DNA of 64,000 nt from the NCBI RefSeq assembly GCF_009017415.1, contig NC_092409.1:4464001-4528000 (forward strand). Direction: 5' to 3'. Below, in pieces: positions 1 through 11,209 of this stretch (position 1 is the first letter of the stretch; the number at the start of each line of letters is the position of its first letter). Origin of the DNA: Aspergillus flavus. Taxonomy: Eukaryota > Ascomycota > Eurotiomycetes > Eurotiales > Aspergillaceae. Made by a program: the position numbers and the translations under genes. The notes beneath the pieces were generated by a model. The model saw nothing but the letters and a program-made list of their open reading frames with translations. It had not been told where the DNA came from and did no database searches.

Positions 1-941
1 AGCTTCAAGCCCAACACACCCGAGGAATCAGCCAGCTACTTCTACCACGTCTCTCAAACCCTAGGCTGCGGAAACAGCACCACTGCCACAAACCACATCA
101 TCCACTGCCTCCGCCAACAACCCTACAAATCAATCCTGAAAGCCGTCGCCAAAGTCCCAACTGCGTCTTCCCCCGTCCTCCCCCAACCCGTCTTCCACCC
201 AACAGTAGACAACATAACCATCTTCAACAACTACGCCGAAAGATCAGCATCCGGAAACTTCACCCACATAGTCAGTCCCAGACCTCCAAATCACCCCCAA
301 CAAGAAAGAAGCAACTCATAACTGACTCTCTTCCCCCCAGCCATATCTGGTAACCAGCAACGCCAACGAAGCAGGCTACTACCGCGTCAGCGCCTACGCC
401 GCTAACATCTCCCACCCAGACCCCGTCTGGAACCTATTCAACCAAGCCGCCTTCACCTGCCCCTCGGGCCAAACAGCAGCCCACCGCACCGCAGCCGGCG
501 TGCCAACCTGGCAATCGCGCTACTTCGGTGACTGGGATAATCTCCGCCTGTACCCGTCCAGCGGCGCATATCATGGCATCGATCTCCCCATGGTCTTCGG
601 CACTGCGAGCAAGATCAGCGGGATAGCTGATTCGGAGAAAGAACGCGAGTTCGCAAGGTATATGGCGTCAGCGTGGGTTGCTTTTGCGGCTGATCCTGCG
701 GATGGATTGAGTCGGTTTGGGTGGCCGAGGTATGATGAGAATGGTGAGTTTGGTTTAACCCTTTCCTTCTTTTGTTTCTTGGGCTTTGGGGATGGGAAGC
801 TGATTGTGGTTTATAGAGGAGACGCTCGTGGGTCTTGCTTATGGGAATTCAACCGCGGCGAGGTTCTTTGTTCCTTCGGAGTTTGAATGGGGTTGTAAGG
901 AGTTGGATGGTGGTACGATGCCTGGGAAGGGCGCTTTTTAG
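1..941 (+). CDS. Type-B carboxylesterase, C-terminal part (5' truncated)
   Basis: The reading frame is open from base 1, so the gene starts outside the window. I read three exons (1-270, 341-743, 817-941) giving about 265 residues. Introns 271-340 and 744-816 have GT/AG ends. Family signatures are visible: a TSNANEAGYY segment, which normally carries the catalytic Glu of the Ser-Glu-His triad, then RYFGDW and LRLYP, and then AYHGIDLPMVFGT, which holds the catalytic His. The end of the family fold (AW..FA.DP..GL, then GWP.Y) follows. The nucleophile Ser (GxSxG) would lie upstream of the window. Such fungal enzymes hydrolyse esters and are often secreted, but the N-terminus is missing, so location cannot be judged. 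The family assignment is firm; the substrate is unknown. Confidence 0.88.
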
Positions 942-1472
942 TTAGGTCTTGGTGGGTTGATTACCTTGTCGTAGTTATCACGGACCTTAACTTGGGGGTT
1001 CTATTGTGTGTCGTCCTTAATAGAATAATAGAGATCCTAGTAATATGAGAACCACATACTTCTACCTACACCGAGGCAAATACTGCGCATATACTACATA
1101 GTATATACCATAGGTAGTAACTTCAGTATACCTACTACCCAAAACAGAAATAAACGAACCAACCAATCAGTAACCAAGAACCCAACCAACCCCCCCTCAT
1201 TGGACACCCGATTTAGAAGTATGGTGTGTACTAGTGATCATCTATACCTCGGGTGTACGCGTAAGACAGTGCAAAGAAATAGGATTTATAAACTTATCTA
1301 GTAATCCCAAGTACCGAGGTGAAGGTGGGGTATTTATCGATTAGTGACTGACTATCTTAGGGACCCCAGTTATCGACCAGCACTACTCCGCGCAGTTCAT
1401 GTAAATTCACACAACTCTATTGAACGATAGCATACATTGTACATACATATTTCTTTTCTTAACGTTGACGAA
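942..1472. other. Intergenic, 3' UTR and upstream region
   Basis: This stretch lies between the carboxylesterase stop and the hydrolase start. It is moderately AT-rich and holds short low-complexity runs such as C6 near 1190. I see no coding frame with splice signals. The last 100 bases probably contain the promoter and 5' UTR of the next gene. Confidence 0.6.
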
Positions 1473-2733
1473 ATGGCCGATTTCTCAGAATATACTACGC
1501 CCATTGAAGAATGGCTCGTGTTGGAGAAATCACTCCCGAAATTCCCGGAGGATATTACCGCGGAGCAGTTGAAGGCTGCGGCGAATCGGGATCGGGAGGC
1601 TTTGGCTGCGAAGGCTATGGTTGAGGAAGGTAGGTTTGTTGTTTCATTTCCATTTGTACTGTCTATGTGGTAGTGGGTTTCGGGGGGGGGGGGGAGTGTT
1701 GAAGAAGGTCTAAAGCTTACGGATGTGAAACAGGTCTGGCATCGCAGGTTTCGATGCAAGATTACAAGATCCCGACGCGGGATGGAGAGACGCTGGAGGC
1801 TCGCACTTACCGGCCGTCGTCGGTGCCTGCTACGCAGCGGTTACCGGTCTTTATCTATTACCATGGGGGTGGGTTTTTGATGGGCACTTTGAGTTCGGAG
1901 GATGCGATTTGCTCGCGCGTTGTCGTTGCCCAGGTGGCGGCTGGATCTCCAGTGGTGGTTGTGAATGTGAATTACCGTCATACCCCGGAGTACACGTATC
2001 CGACCGCATGGAATGATGCGGAGGATTCCTTTCACTGGGTCCATGACCATATTGATGATATCAATGGCGAGGCGGAGAACGTCGTCGTCGGGGGTATCTC
2101 GGCGGGGGCCTATCTGACGGTATCTTTGACACTGGCGCAGAATATCGGGAAGGATGTGTCGCTGGCTCAGAGGCCTAAGATCCGTGGCCAGGTGCTCATG
2201 ATCCCGGCTCTTGTGACGGAGGACTGTTATGCGTCGCAGGTTGCGCGGCTTCGCGATCCCTCCGTCTCGAGTTATGTGGGGTGCGAACATGCGCCAATTC
2301 TCCCCGTCAGCAGGATGCGTTTGTTTATGAAGTTGCTCAAGCCGGCTGTTAATGGGTCGGAGTTGGAAACTGATAGACGGGTCAATCCGGGGCTTGCGAC
2401 GGCGGATGAGGTCAAGGGATTGCCGCCTACAACGTTCGGGATCGCAGGGAGGGATCCCTTGAGAGATGAAGGGTTGTTGTTCGCGATGTTGCTGGCCGAG
2501 AATGGGTGAGCAGATCGAGCGGATTGCCTCGCGTGTAAATGATTGACCGCTGACGTGTCGTGTTTCGCAGGGTGCCTACCGATGTTACTGTCTTCAAGGG
2601 TCTACCACATGGGTTTAGACGTTATGGAAATAAGCTGTCTGCATCGAAGAAGTGGGATGAGGTTATGGCCCAGGGTATCCAGCATGCATTGAGCGATCCA
2701 GTGCCTGGTGAATTTGTGATTAAGGCTCATTGA
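1473..2733 (+). CDS. Alpha/beta hydrolase of the hormone-sensitive-lipase type
   Basis: Three exons (1473-1629, 1734-2505, 2571-2733) encode 363 residues. The oxyanion-hole motif HGGGF is at residues 96-100. The nucleophile elbow GGISAG has Ser175, the acid motif GRDPLRDEG has Asp293, and the His is in LPHGF (His323), so the full HSL/abhydrolase_3 triad is present. There is no signal peptide or membrane segment, so the protein is probably cytosolic. An upstream in-frame ATG at 1437 exists, but 1473 gives the normal family N-terminus. The first intron contains a run of 13 G. The enzyme should hydrolyse small esters or lactones; the substrate cannot be read from the sequence. The upstream neighbour is also an esterase, but of an unrelated family, so I do not infer a shared pathway. 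Confidence 0.88.
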
Positions 2734-5700
2734 GTCTCATGTCAAGATGGATTGACCGTAGCATGTCTTACAATGCCGCGCGTAGGGCAGGAAATAGAGA
2801 GACTAGTAACACGCGGTATTTTATTTCCATTTGCTGATCGATGGAGACGGCGTTCTCCGTCGATAGAGTAATCGGAAGCATCGGCTTCGCTGTCCGAACG
2901 CACGCACGACGTGAGGGATCGGCAAAAGCCTGTAAATAGTAACCGTTGGCCTTTCTGAGGCCCGATGAGCGACAAAAGTCCGTCGAGTTTCTCATTCTGC
3001 AGGGCGTGAAATGAGGAGCAGGATGATTGCAAACGGTACGTCAGGGTGTCATGTTGATTAATTGGCTTGGTTTGAGCCACAAGCAGGGAGTCCGGGGTGT
3101 GGCTCACCTGAACTGCGGATTTCACACAGCCACAACCATCAATCTCATTGGTGCAAGAGCTGTCAGCCCAGGATCTAGCGGCTTACCCTGTTGACATGGC
3201 GATGATGCACGGTTGCGGTTTAGTTCCGTGGAATCACTTTCTTCTTGAAACGTTCCATGTGGAGTGAATTGTTGGGATCGGCCGTATTCGTCTTAGTAAA
3301 TGGTCGCCTATTGTCCTGAAGTAACGCCCAACCAAAACTTAATGCGGCGAGCGAGAGAATTGCGGCTGAGCATATGGCGTTGGAAATCATTGGTGGTATC
3401 GTCTATGAGCCACCTGTACTGTGATCTCTTCATCGAGGATCATCATACTGTATAGCCACCGACTGTGGTAGCACGTTTTTCTTTGGTGGAGAACAACAGA
3501 CTGGCCTGGTGGGACCGGGCACGGTGTCATACTCCGTACGACTTGCTAGGAGTGATACCAATTTGGATTTATCCTAAAATGTGCCCGTTCGTTAGCACCC
3601 AAGTATTTTTGCCAGGCGCTAGTTTCATCTTTCACGTAGTCTGGAAGAGGTAGTTTTGTGTGTTTACGATTCACGCAATGGGAAAGATATCTGGCCTAAT
3701 TTCCAACACAGAAGGCCCAAGCGTCGAGTCCCTCCCCTCGGAGAAAGGGAACTATTCCAACACTATGGAAAGCTTGATTTGCGATAATTCCGCGTGGGAA
3801 GGTACTTTGCATGATGCCGGTAGATTTCCATTGCCATTGGCACTGGCCTTGGCCGATATATGAAGCAAAGAGATCGCGCCTCTCGCAGCTCTAGTCCCTA
3901 GGCGCAAATAAGGAAATTATAGCTGTGACATAGGAAAGAATATATGGTGACTTTCAAGCAAGTAGATGACGCTTTTACGGTCCAAATCCAAGCGGGTTCT
4001 CTTGGAGGGTAGAGCTCGTTCCATCCAGGCGAGCACTGTGACATAGGGCACCATTGGCCTGAGTCGCTTCTGTGACGCTCCCTGTAGTGTAACCAATCCA
4101 CAACTGTTGATGTGAGGGGTACCTGTGTGACAGTGAGACCGTCTCTTCTCGCTATGTACTTCAGTGCGTCCGTTTCCTTCCCACTTTCGACCAACCACTT
4201 TAATCTCAATTGCACTGGCTGTACGCTATTCATTCGAAGGCTATCATATCGAGGCGCTGCCCCCGGGATGCTAGTAATTAATCGAGATCGACGCAAGGGC
4301 GATTGGGGTCGTAGCGTGCGTATCTCAATTTCTCAAAGCCCAGCGGCCCGTACTTGGGAGCGGTTTCCGCCACTTTTAACCTACTTAATATGTCGTGTAC
4401 CACATCAGTTGGGGAGCAAGATGTTGACTTGCCGCGTCCACAGATTGGAGAAGTCCAGATTCTGTTGATATTCCTCTCGTTTGATGAAAGGTAGTTGGAA
4501 AAACCACTGGTGCGATGTTTGTTGAGATGCCAGCCTGAGGAACCGTTGTTGTGGTTAGGTTATTAGAGGACTGCCACCTCTTTATTGGCCTGGTTTCAGT
4601 GGCATATAGCGGTGGCTTAGCCAAGTGCGGATGAGACAGCCACAGCTGCCGGTGAACAAGGAACTTCATGGTCTTGGAATGCAAGTTTTATAAGGATGTT
4701 ATGCTCGGTGACATGGTGGCAGAGAGCGGCATGTGTAACTGGGGACTTTAATTGGGGGGTTGGATAATATAGTATCGACCGTATCTTTGTTACATGATTT
4801 TAGCTTTCAGTACAAAGGGAAATATGCATACCATATTAATAGAAATGCAGGATGGCTGCTTTATCTCCTATATCTGTTCTGCATGTCGAGCCTACTATAT
4901 ATAGTACAGAAGGGAAAGGTGACATCAAAAGAGAACATCGCCAGTCTTTTATGAATAGGGACATAGACAGAGTACAAAGCCAATGATCAACCACAACAAT
5001 GATCTGGACAAGAAGGGGGTTGTGGAACGTTGCGGTGACTGCCTACAGTGCCCAGAGCTGTTGCTCTTGTCTATCTGTCTGCCTAGGGTGAAGACCCATG
5101 GAACGCGTAACTAAACGGACTGCAGACATTAAATAACCTTATAGTTGCCCTATCGATGCTAAGTCCTAACAGATGGGGATATCTAGTCTCCTAGCGACCC
5201 CGATCCACACACAATGGTATTGAAATCTCTCCTGCCCACTCCGGAGTACAATTCTGATGACTATCTGGCCGCTAGTGATCTCTGATCTATCATTCCGTTC
5301 GGATTGAGGGGCTTTACCAGTCAGTTTGTGTCCCCATCAGGGGTTAACCATGGGTAAACGAGACCAGGTCCGGAGTACACAAGCGGGTTAATTAAGCCAG
5401 AGTCCAGACACAATCCCCGAGGATTCTGGCCCCATCGCCATTTATATTGTCTTCCGTCTCACAGGTTGAGATGGGTCCTCGACCCACTTGGAGTATACGC
5501 CGGTTCAGGAGAATCGAATTTAGTGGCCCCCAGGGCCTCAGGCACCCGGTAGGACTCGGATGTGATTGTTTGGAACTTTGGATACGTTACTCCATACGGG
5601 ACCACTCCGTAATTTTTGAGGGAAAACTTCAAAACAGCCTGAGCAGAGCCTTTCTTGGCTGGCCTATACTTTGGGACGGGAAGTAAAAATGGTAACAATA

Positions 5701-6101
5701 GAAAACGGAGACCCAGTTCCTGGTGTAATAAAGTGTAAACAAAAATAAAAAGAACTATTAATAATAAACAATAAAAAGAAGAAAAAGAAAAATATTGACG
5801 GGGAAATTGGTGGTTTTTACCGTTAACTGTCAAGCCAAGTGAGGCTATTAACTCCAGAGTTCCTTCTTTTTTTTTCCCCCATAAGAGAAGGAGAGTATCT
5901 GTACATTTGTATACAATCACATACTATTCGACTCTTCCGCGTGTCTGGATTGTTTCTGTCGATTTTCTTTTTTCTTTCTTTTTTTTTTTTTCTCCGCCCC
6001 AAACCCTTGGACACCACAAATTCTCAACCAAACCAAACAGAAAAAATAAAAAAAAAAGCCCCTTCTCCAGACTCCAAATGATCGGTGGTTCTGTCAGTCA
6101 A
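2734..6101. other. Gene-poor intergenic region of about 3.4 kb
   Basis: No frame here combines length, family resemblance and splice signals. Several 60-130 codon frames occur on both strands and look like chance. The part from about 5690 to 6101 has long A/T and pyrimidine runs, as seen in leader regions of fungal genes, and may belong to the 5' end of the UPF0658 gene. One inverted-repeat 9-mer (TACTCCGTA, 3530-3538) occurs, as in other intergenic parts of the window. Confidence 0.5.
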
Positions 6102-6856
6102 ATGACTGCGTAATTGCCGGCGAAGAATAATAAAAATCATTAAAAAGGGAAACGAACCTCTCAACTTCTCCCGCAGCTTGAGGAACCGACCTTACCTTAC
6201 CTAACCTAACCTTTTACTCCTCATTCCTCGTGATTACTGGTATTATTATTCCTTCTCACCCGCATCTAATCGGCACTCCCCTATATTCAAACCACCCATT
6301 CCTATCGTCCCTCGTTCGACCACCACCCACTTTCGTTTCCGAATTCTCTTTTCCCACCCCTTCTTGATTCTTGGGGGGTTCAGTCAACCCATCAGTCGCT
6401 TTTAGTTGACCCATTTCCAGCCACTCGCTGAGAAGGGTCCTCGCCTGACTCTGCATGTGCTCAGCCTTACACCAGTCCTGAACGATCAATCGGAGTGTGC
6501 CTCTCCGCCCAACACACCAACTTTCACCCGTGGCTTGGCAACCATCAAGCCTCCTTCTCTCGAAGGAGATTCCCAAGTCGCGCCTCCCCGTCCTCGTTCT
6601 CTATTGTCCTCCTCGGCCCATCTTCTCCCCCGACCATTCATCGCTAGGCTGAAAGAGGCTGTGGAGGCTTGTGCCTCAGGTCATCGTCGAAACCGCCCGG
6701 TTCGAGATCAGACCTCCTAAACTGAAATCCTCCCATAGGATCGTCTAAAATAAAACTCTCCGACCCTCCTTCCCCGCCCGTGGTTTTCGGTTCCTAGACT
6801 ACTTTTCTGCGTTTTCGCCGCCATACGGTGGTCAGAGCCGTCATATTGTATCCCAG

Positions 6857-7031
6857 AAGCGAGACTCCGGCGGACACGAGCTCCGTAACGGAGCCTATTG
6901 CCAAAATTCAGACCAACAATTCACGCGCCTCCCTCCTTGGGGGTTCATTTGACCCGGCATTTCGACGAGGCGGCGGTTTTCGAGGGCGAGAAGGGTATGC
7001 AAATGTGCCTCCGCACCCTAAGAAAAGCAAA
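6857..7031 (+). other. Probable N-terminal coding extension of the UPF0658 gene
   Basis: The frame of the downstream gene stays open upstream of its first in-frame ATG (7032), and the encoded text looks protein-like, with RASLLGGSFDP and NVPPHPKKSK. An AG acceptor ends at 6856. Joining it to a donor at 6110 would give a start at ATG 6102 (or 6078) with an N-terminus MTASETPAD, but this needs a 747-bp intron, unusually long here. The start is therefore unresolved. Confidence 0.45.
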
Positions 7032-8208
7032 ATGTATAAACCAAATTCAATGTGGACGTGGTCCTTCTGTATTGTGACCCTTTTCCAAGCAGTCGTCACA
7101 CTCGCTCTAGAATGGTATGTGCTGTCACTGCGGTTCCTGGAAAGATATATCGCTGATGCTGACGGGGTACTTTGTAGTTATGTATTCGCAGACTTCCAGC
7201 TCAAACTCAAGGAGATAGCCGTCAACGTGACGGCATCCAAAACAATACCGACCTTTTTAGCACTGTACAGTTTCGGTTTTGTCTATGAGTTGGTACTGGT
7301 CTACGATGCACTGCGCCTTAAGAATACCATTCAAATCATCGGGCTGTGTGTATGCAACGTTGGTCTACTGATTTACGGTGCCGTGCAAGTGGAGCAAATC
7401 AAAGATGCGATCGGAGTCTTGAATGACAATTCAGCCATTGACCCGGCTGTGTGGGGACAGATTAAGCCTTTTCTGATTATTATCCCATGTGTTGTGGCCA
7501 TGGGCACGCTGCTGATGATGATCGTTGCTTGGAAATTATACGATGAATTTGCGTGGTCCATCTACAAGCACATCAGCGCTGATCTGCGAATGAAGCGCCG
7601 ATACCTCACATATCAGGTTTGTTGTGAACCACCCAGTGGATAAGGAATTCTAGCTGATTGAACGGGCAGATTTACATTGCGCTCCTCAAGTTCGACTTCT
7701 TCTTCTTCCTTGGTTTTACTGTTCAGTTCGTGGTCATTGTCACTAACCGGCACGATGCTGAGTTTGCACTTACTCTGGCGGCTATCCCGGTTACGATCTT
7801 GATTTTGTTAGCTGCCGCTCTATTCGTTCGGCGCGAAAGTTCTGTTGGAATGATCGTAATTATTGTACGTGTTGAACGGTCACCCATCTGCGAGAAGTTC
7901 TCTAACTATTATCATAGCTCCTCTACTTTGCTGCGCTGGCGTATTTCTTGTTCAAGCTGTACCGCATTTATGACAAGAACACTTACCAGGAATACCTCCA
8001 AGCGCAACGATCCTTGACATTCTTCGCCGTCATCACCCTCGTTCTCATCGTTATGACTATCATCAACGCTTGCATGTGTATGCACAATTTCCACAAGGGC
8101 TTGAAACCGCACGTGAATAGGAAAAAGGCCCGCAAAGAAGCGGAGAAGACCACGGAGTTGTCTTCAAACATTACTGGCCAAGTGCCCAGTCGGATGGAGA
8201 TCGATTGA
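7032..8208 (+). CDS. UPF0658 Golgi apparatus membrane protein
   Basis: Exons are 7032-7114, 7178-7616, 7670-7864 and 7918-8208 (335 residues from the first in-frame ATG; probably longer, see 6857-7031). The protein has about eight hydrophobic segments, starting with WSFCIVTLFQAVVTLALE and ending with LTFFAVITLVLIVMTIINA. A charged, Lys-rich cytoplasmic tail follows. The order of segments and the stretch RLKNTIQIIGL match the family known in fission yeast as UPF0658 Golgi membrane proteins, whose function is not established. Intron 7115-7177 is 63 bp and contains no stop in frame. The gene stands alone between a long leader and the Sec61 beta gene. The family call is confident; the start is not. 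Confidence 0.82.
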
Positions 8209-9100
8209 GCTCGACCATGGTCGGTACAATTTTATGATTTCAAGAGAACGACCTTTCGGTTCAATTGTCCATATAGAAACAACCAAGCGCTTTATCGGGA
8301 CACAAATATCCACGTTATACGTTTGCGAGCCGCGTACAATTCGCTCTTATATGTCGACTTGGATACTGTATTTTGAAGGTGTTTCCGGGATTTGCGATAT
8401 GATACCTTTTACTGCATTGATCGATTTTAGCTCACGATTTCCATTATCTTCTCCGTTTGCTGTCAGGGTTTCCCTTTTTACTTCATTTCTCTTCGTCGCC
8501 CTTCCACATACAGCCATATTAAATGGGCGCTGACAGCGTTCAATCGATGATTCCGACACTTGCACTTTGATATCCTTGCTTATGTCAATTTATTTTTCAC
8601 GACTGTGCATCTCATATGTTATGTACTGTATCTATCATATAATTGGAATAAAATACATAGGAAGAAAACTGACGCTTTGGCTCGTAATTTGACTGGAGAA
8701 AGTAGGGATGCTGTTACACTTGAACCCTCCAAAAATGCAAGTATCCTCGATAGTATGCACCAAGTCCGTTTACAACAATCTGTGAAGTTCAAGACGACCT
8801 CTGTCATTTTGAGAGGGAAGGGGATGCATAGGCGGGCTGTGGTTGGTGGAGGAAACTGGGGTAGGTCGGCGTGACGATACGTGACAGTACGGCCAATGGG
8901 AAATCGTGAGCGTGGCCTCTTTTGAGTGACTTGCGACCTCAACTCTCTCTGCGAGCTACAACTTAATTCCCCTTCCACTTCCAAGCAGGCTTCCCTCCTT
9001 CTCCAACCAGCCCATTTGTTTTTCTTCGTCCTTAAATTTAATTTCGCTCAATTCTTTACGACATTCTTTGATTTTCTTCATTTGACTACTATTTCTTAAA
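8209..9100. other. 3' UTR and Sec61 beta upstream region
   Basis: No gene is seen. Frames of 70-120 codons on both strands show no family signature. The last 150 bases are rich in pyrimidines (CTTCTCC, TTTCTTCGTCC) and lead into the Sec61 beta ATG, as expected of a leader of a well-expressed gene. Confidence 0.55.
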
Positions 9101-9690
9101 ATGGTGAGTGTCCTTCGTGCACCAACTGATTGTCCGTCGGCAGATGGCACTTCTATCGTGTCTCGACATCGCATTGCTTTCTTACATCCCATTATGCTGG
9201 ATCTCATTTCTCAATGGCGATGCTAATGTAAAGTAATTTAAGGCGTCTCCTCGTGCTGCCTCCCCCCTGACCTCTGGTGCCGAGTCTGGCCCAGACTCCA
9301 AGGCTTCTGGCTCTGGTGCTGGTGCCGCTGGCTCTGTCTCTTCCGTGGCCCGTACCTCCTCTCCCACTCCTCCCGGTGGTCCTCGAGCTGCTTTGCGTCG
9401 TCGCGCGGCTGCCGACCACAAGGAGTCTCTGCGCAATGCCAGACCCAGCTCGACTCGCGCTGCCGGTGCCGGTGGCTCTTCCGGTACCATGCTCAAGCTT
9501 TACACTGACGAGAGCCCTGGCCTGAGGGTCGACCCGGTCGTCGTCTTGGTCCTGAGCTTGGGCTTCATCTTTTCCGTCGTTGGTCTGCATGGTACGTAAC
9601 GCCTGGGATGTGTCAATTCTAGCTATGATGGATACTAATACGTGTCTGGTTCTAGTCATCGCCAAGATCACTCGCAAGTTTTCCTCGTGA
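9101..9690 (+). CDS. sbh1: Protein translocon subunit Sec61 beta
   Basis: Three exons (9101-9103, 9243-9591, 9656-9690) give 128 residues. The first coding exon is only the ATG; a GTGAGT donor follows at once, and a TGCTAAT branch site precedes the acceptor at 9241-9242. The product starts MASPRAAS, has a Ser/Gly/Pro-rich cytosolic part with the basic [15 protein letters not shown] segment, the conserved [17 protein letters not shown] box, and one C-terminal membrane span ([18 protein letters not shown]) ending in KITRKFSS. This is the tail-anchored beta subunit of the ER protein-conducting channel, working with Sec61 alpha and gamma. A minus-strand frame of 157 codons across this gene is an Arg/Gly-rich shadow. 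Confidence 0.95.
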
Positions 9691-11209
9691 TCAACGACGT
9701 TGCGTCTGCTCTCGCCATCACTCTCTTGCCTGCCTCCAGCGACATCTGGTTTGACTGAATGAGGTTCTGAGTGAGCAGGGATGTTTTGCTATGTATAGCC
9801 GGTCCCTGCTCCTGGAACGATTTTGGTTATTCTGTGAGAGTCGCTTTTGGCGGGTTCACTCCCGTACTCTCTTCTACCCTTTCGAAATATTATACCCCTT
9901 GGTGTCCGTTACCTATCCTTTGTCCTTGGTGCGCGGGGATCCTTAGATCGGATCGTCCGATACTTCGCGAAGTTGAGTGTTGAAAACCTATCTGCAGCAT
10001 AGGTTGGGAAGGTGTGCTGGTTGTTACGTTACTGTTGGGGCTGTCTCCAACCCTTGTGACAGTTAATGAAGGATTCTCATGCCGAAAGTTTGGAAGGAAA
10101 GCTTTGTATAATATCAGTTGCTTTTTCAATGGGTACATGAACCTTAAGAAGTTGATTGCGTTGTAAGCGAGTCACGGCAGGACATGTGATATGTAAGCCT
10201 AGCCATTAGTCCAGGCAGAATTCTCTGCCTGAGGGAGAGGGCTAGCGCGGCCAGGACTTTCGATCTCATAAGCAGTCCGCTTTTTTGTGTATTTGCTAGA
10301 ATCAACCCGACTTCCCACTAGGACTGACCCAGAATAACATCGACAACAATGAGATATGCACTATTGAATAGAGAAGAGAGACTAACTCCACATTGGCAAG
10401 TTGCGACTCCTTCTAGTTTCTCTTGTTCGATCAATCGAGATTAGATCCTCCAACGCTCCCCAGCTTCCGCACAATCAGGGTCGTGGGGAATGCAGATAAT
10501 CCATTACTCGAAACCTGGAGTAAGGGAAAGCGTTATCACGCCCAGGGGGCTTATTTTCTAGCTTCTTTTTCGTTGTTGGTGATTTACCTAAAAGCCGGGT
10601 CAGCATCCACTATCTTGATATCAGAAAGGCCCGTGTTCCTTATCAACCGTTTGCCGTCTGGGAACCAATCGACGACGGCGTTGGTCCAACCTCCACTGAT
10701 AAGGATGGGCGACGAAAACAAGACTAGCCAATGATAACGGGGGGATTGAGATCGACTATGATAGGGACCATGAGCCTTATGGATTGTCAATAAGCGATGG
10801 AAATAAGAAAACCGTGGGCCAGCTAGTCCATCTGTGACGTTGCTGGAATACGAACGTGAAGCCCTTATCAGGTCCCGGAAAGTTAGAATGACAAAGACTG
10901 GGTTGAGCAGTCCAAAATCCCGATTCAATGAGACTAAGGATGTTGATCAGTCTGAGGTCTGCGAGGTCGGAGCTCTCCTATGCCTATGGTTGTACTACAT
11001 GAGATAGTATATGAATCAAGTCATCCTTCATTTCCCTACGGATTTTCTTACAGGAAGTATATCAGACTGCTGAAGATCATTGTTTGTGGATCATCACACC
11101 GAAGCTAGCCTTTGCTGTTATACTTGAACTACAATTAGATACCCCATATTAAGGAGTACGTGCATTCAGGTTGACCATCCAAGGGCCTCGTCCGACAAAG
11201 GCTGCAGTC
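9691..11209. other. Intergenic region upstream of the ureA-like gene
   Basis: There is no credible coding frame in these 1.5 kb. The half nearer the symporter gene is rich in GATA sites (listed separately). Frames such as 10423-10734 and its complement show no family features and are probably chance. Confidence 0.55.
10494..11007. promoter_or_regulatory. Cluster of GATA (HGATAR) sites upstream of ureA-like gene
   Basis: Eight matches to HGATAR on either strand start at 10494, 10610, 10640, 10697, 10732, 10759, 10865 and 11002. About two would be expected by chance in 700 bp. HGATAR is the site of the nitrogen regulator AreA, and urea uptake in A. nidulans is known to be under nitrogen control. 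Binding here is inferred, not shown. Confidence 0.45.

Noticed and set aside
3898..4296. Minus-strand frame with a stretch like a sugar-transporter loop
   Set aside because: Only about 20 residues resemble the family; no membrane segments flank them, so I do not call a pseudogene.
6406..6720. Open plus-strand frame rich in Pro and Arg, before the UPF0658 gene
   Set aside because: It begins at TTG, has no ATG in frame and no matching splice pair that I could find. It is more probably leader or intron.
9204..9677. 157-codon minus-strand frame across sec61 beta, Arg/Gly-rich
   Set aside because: It mirrors the Ala/Ser/Pro-rich coding strand of a clear Sec61 beta gene, has no splice or family support, and is a composition shadow.
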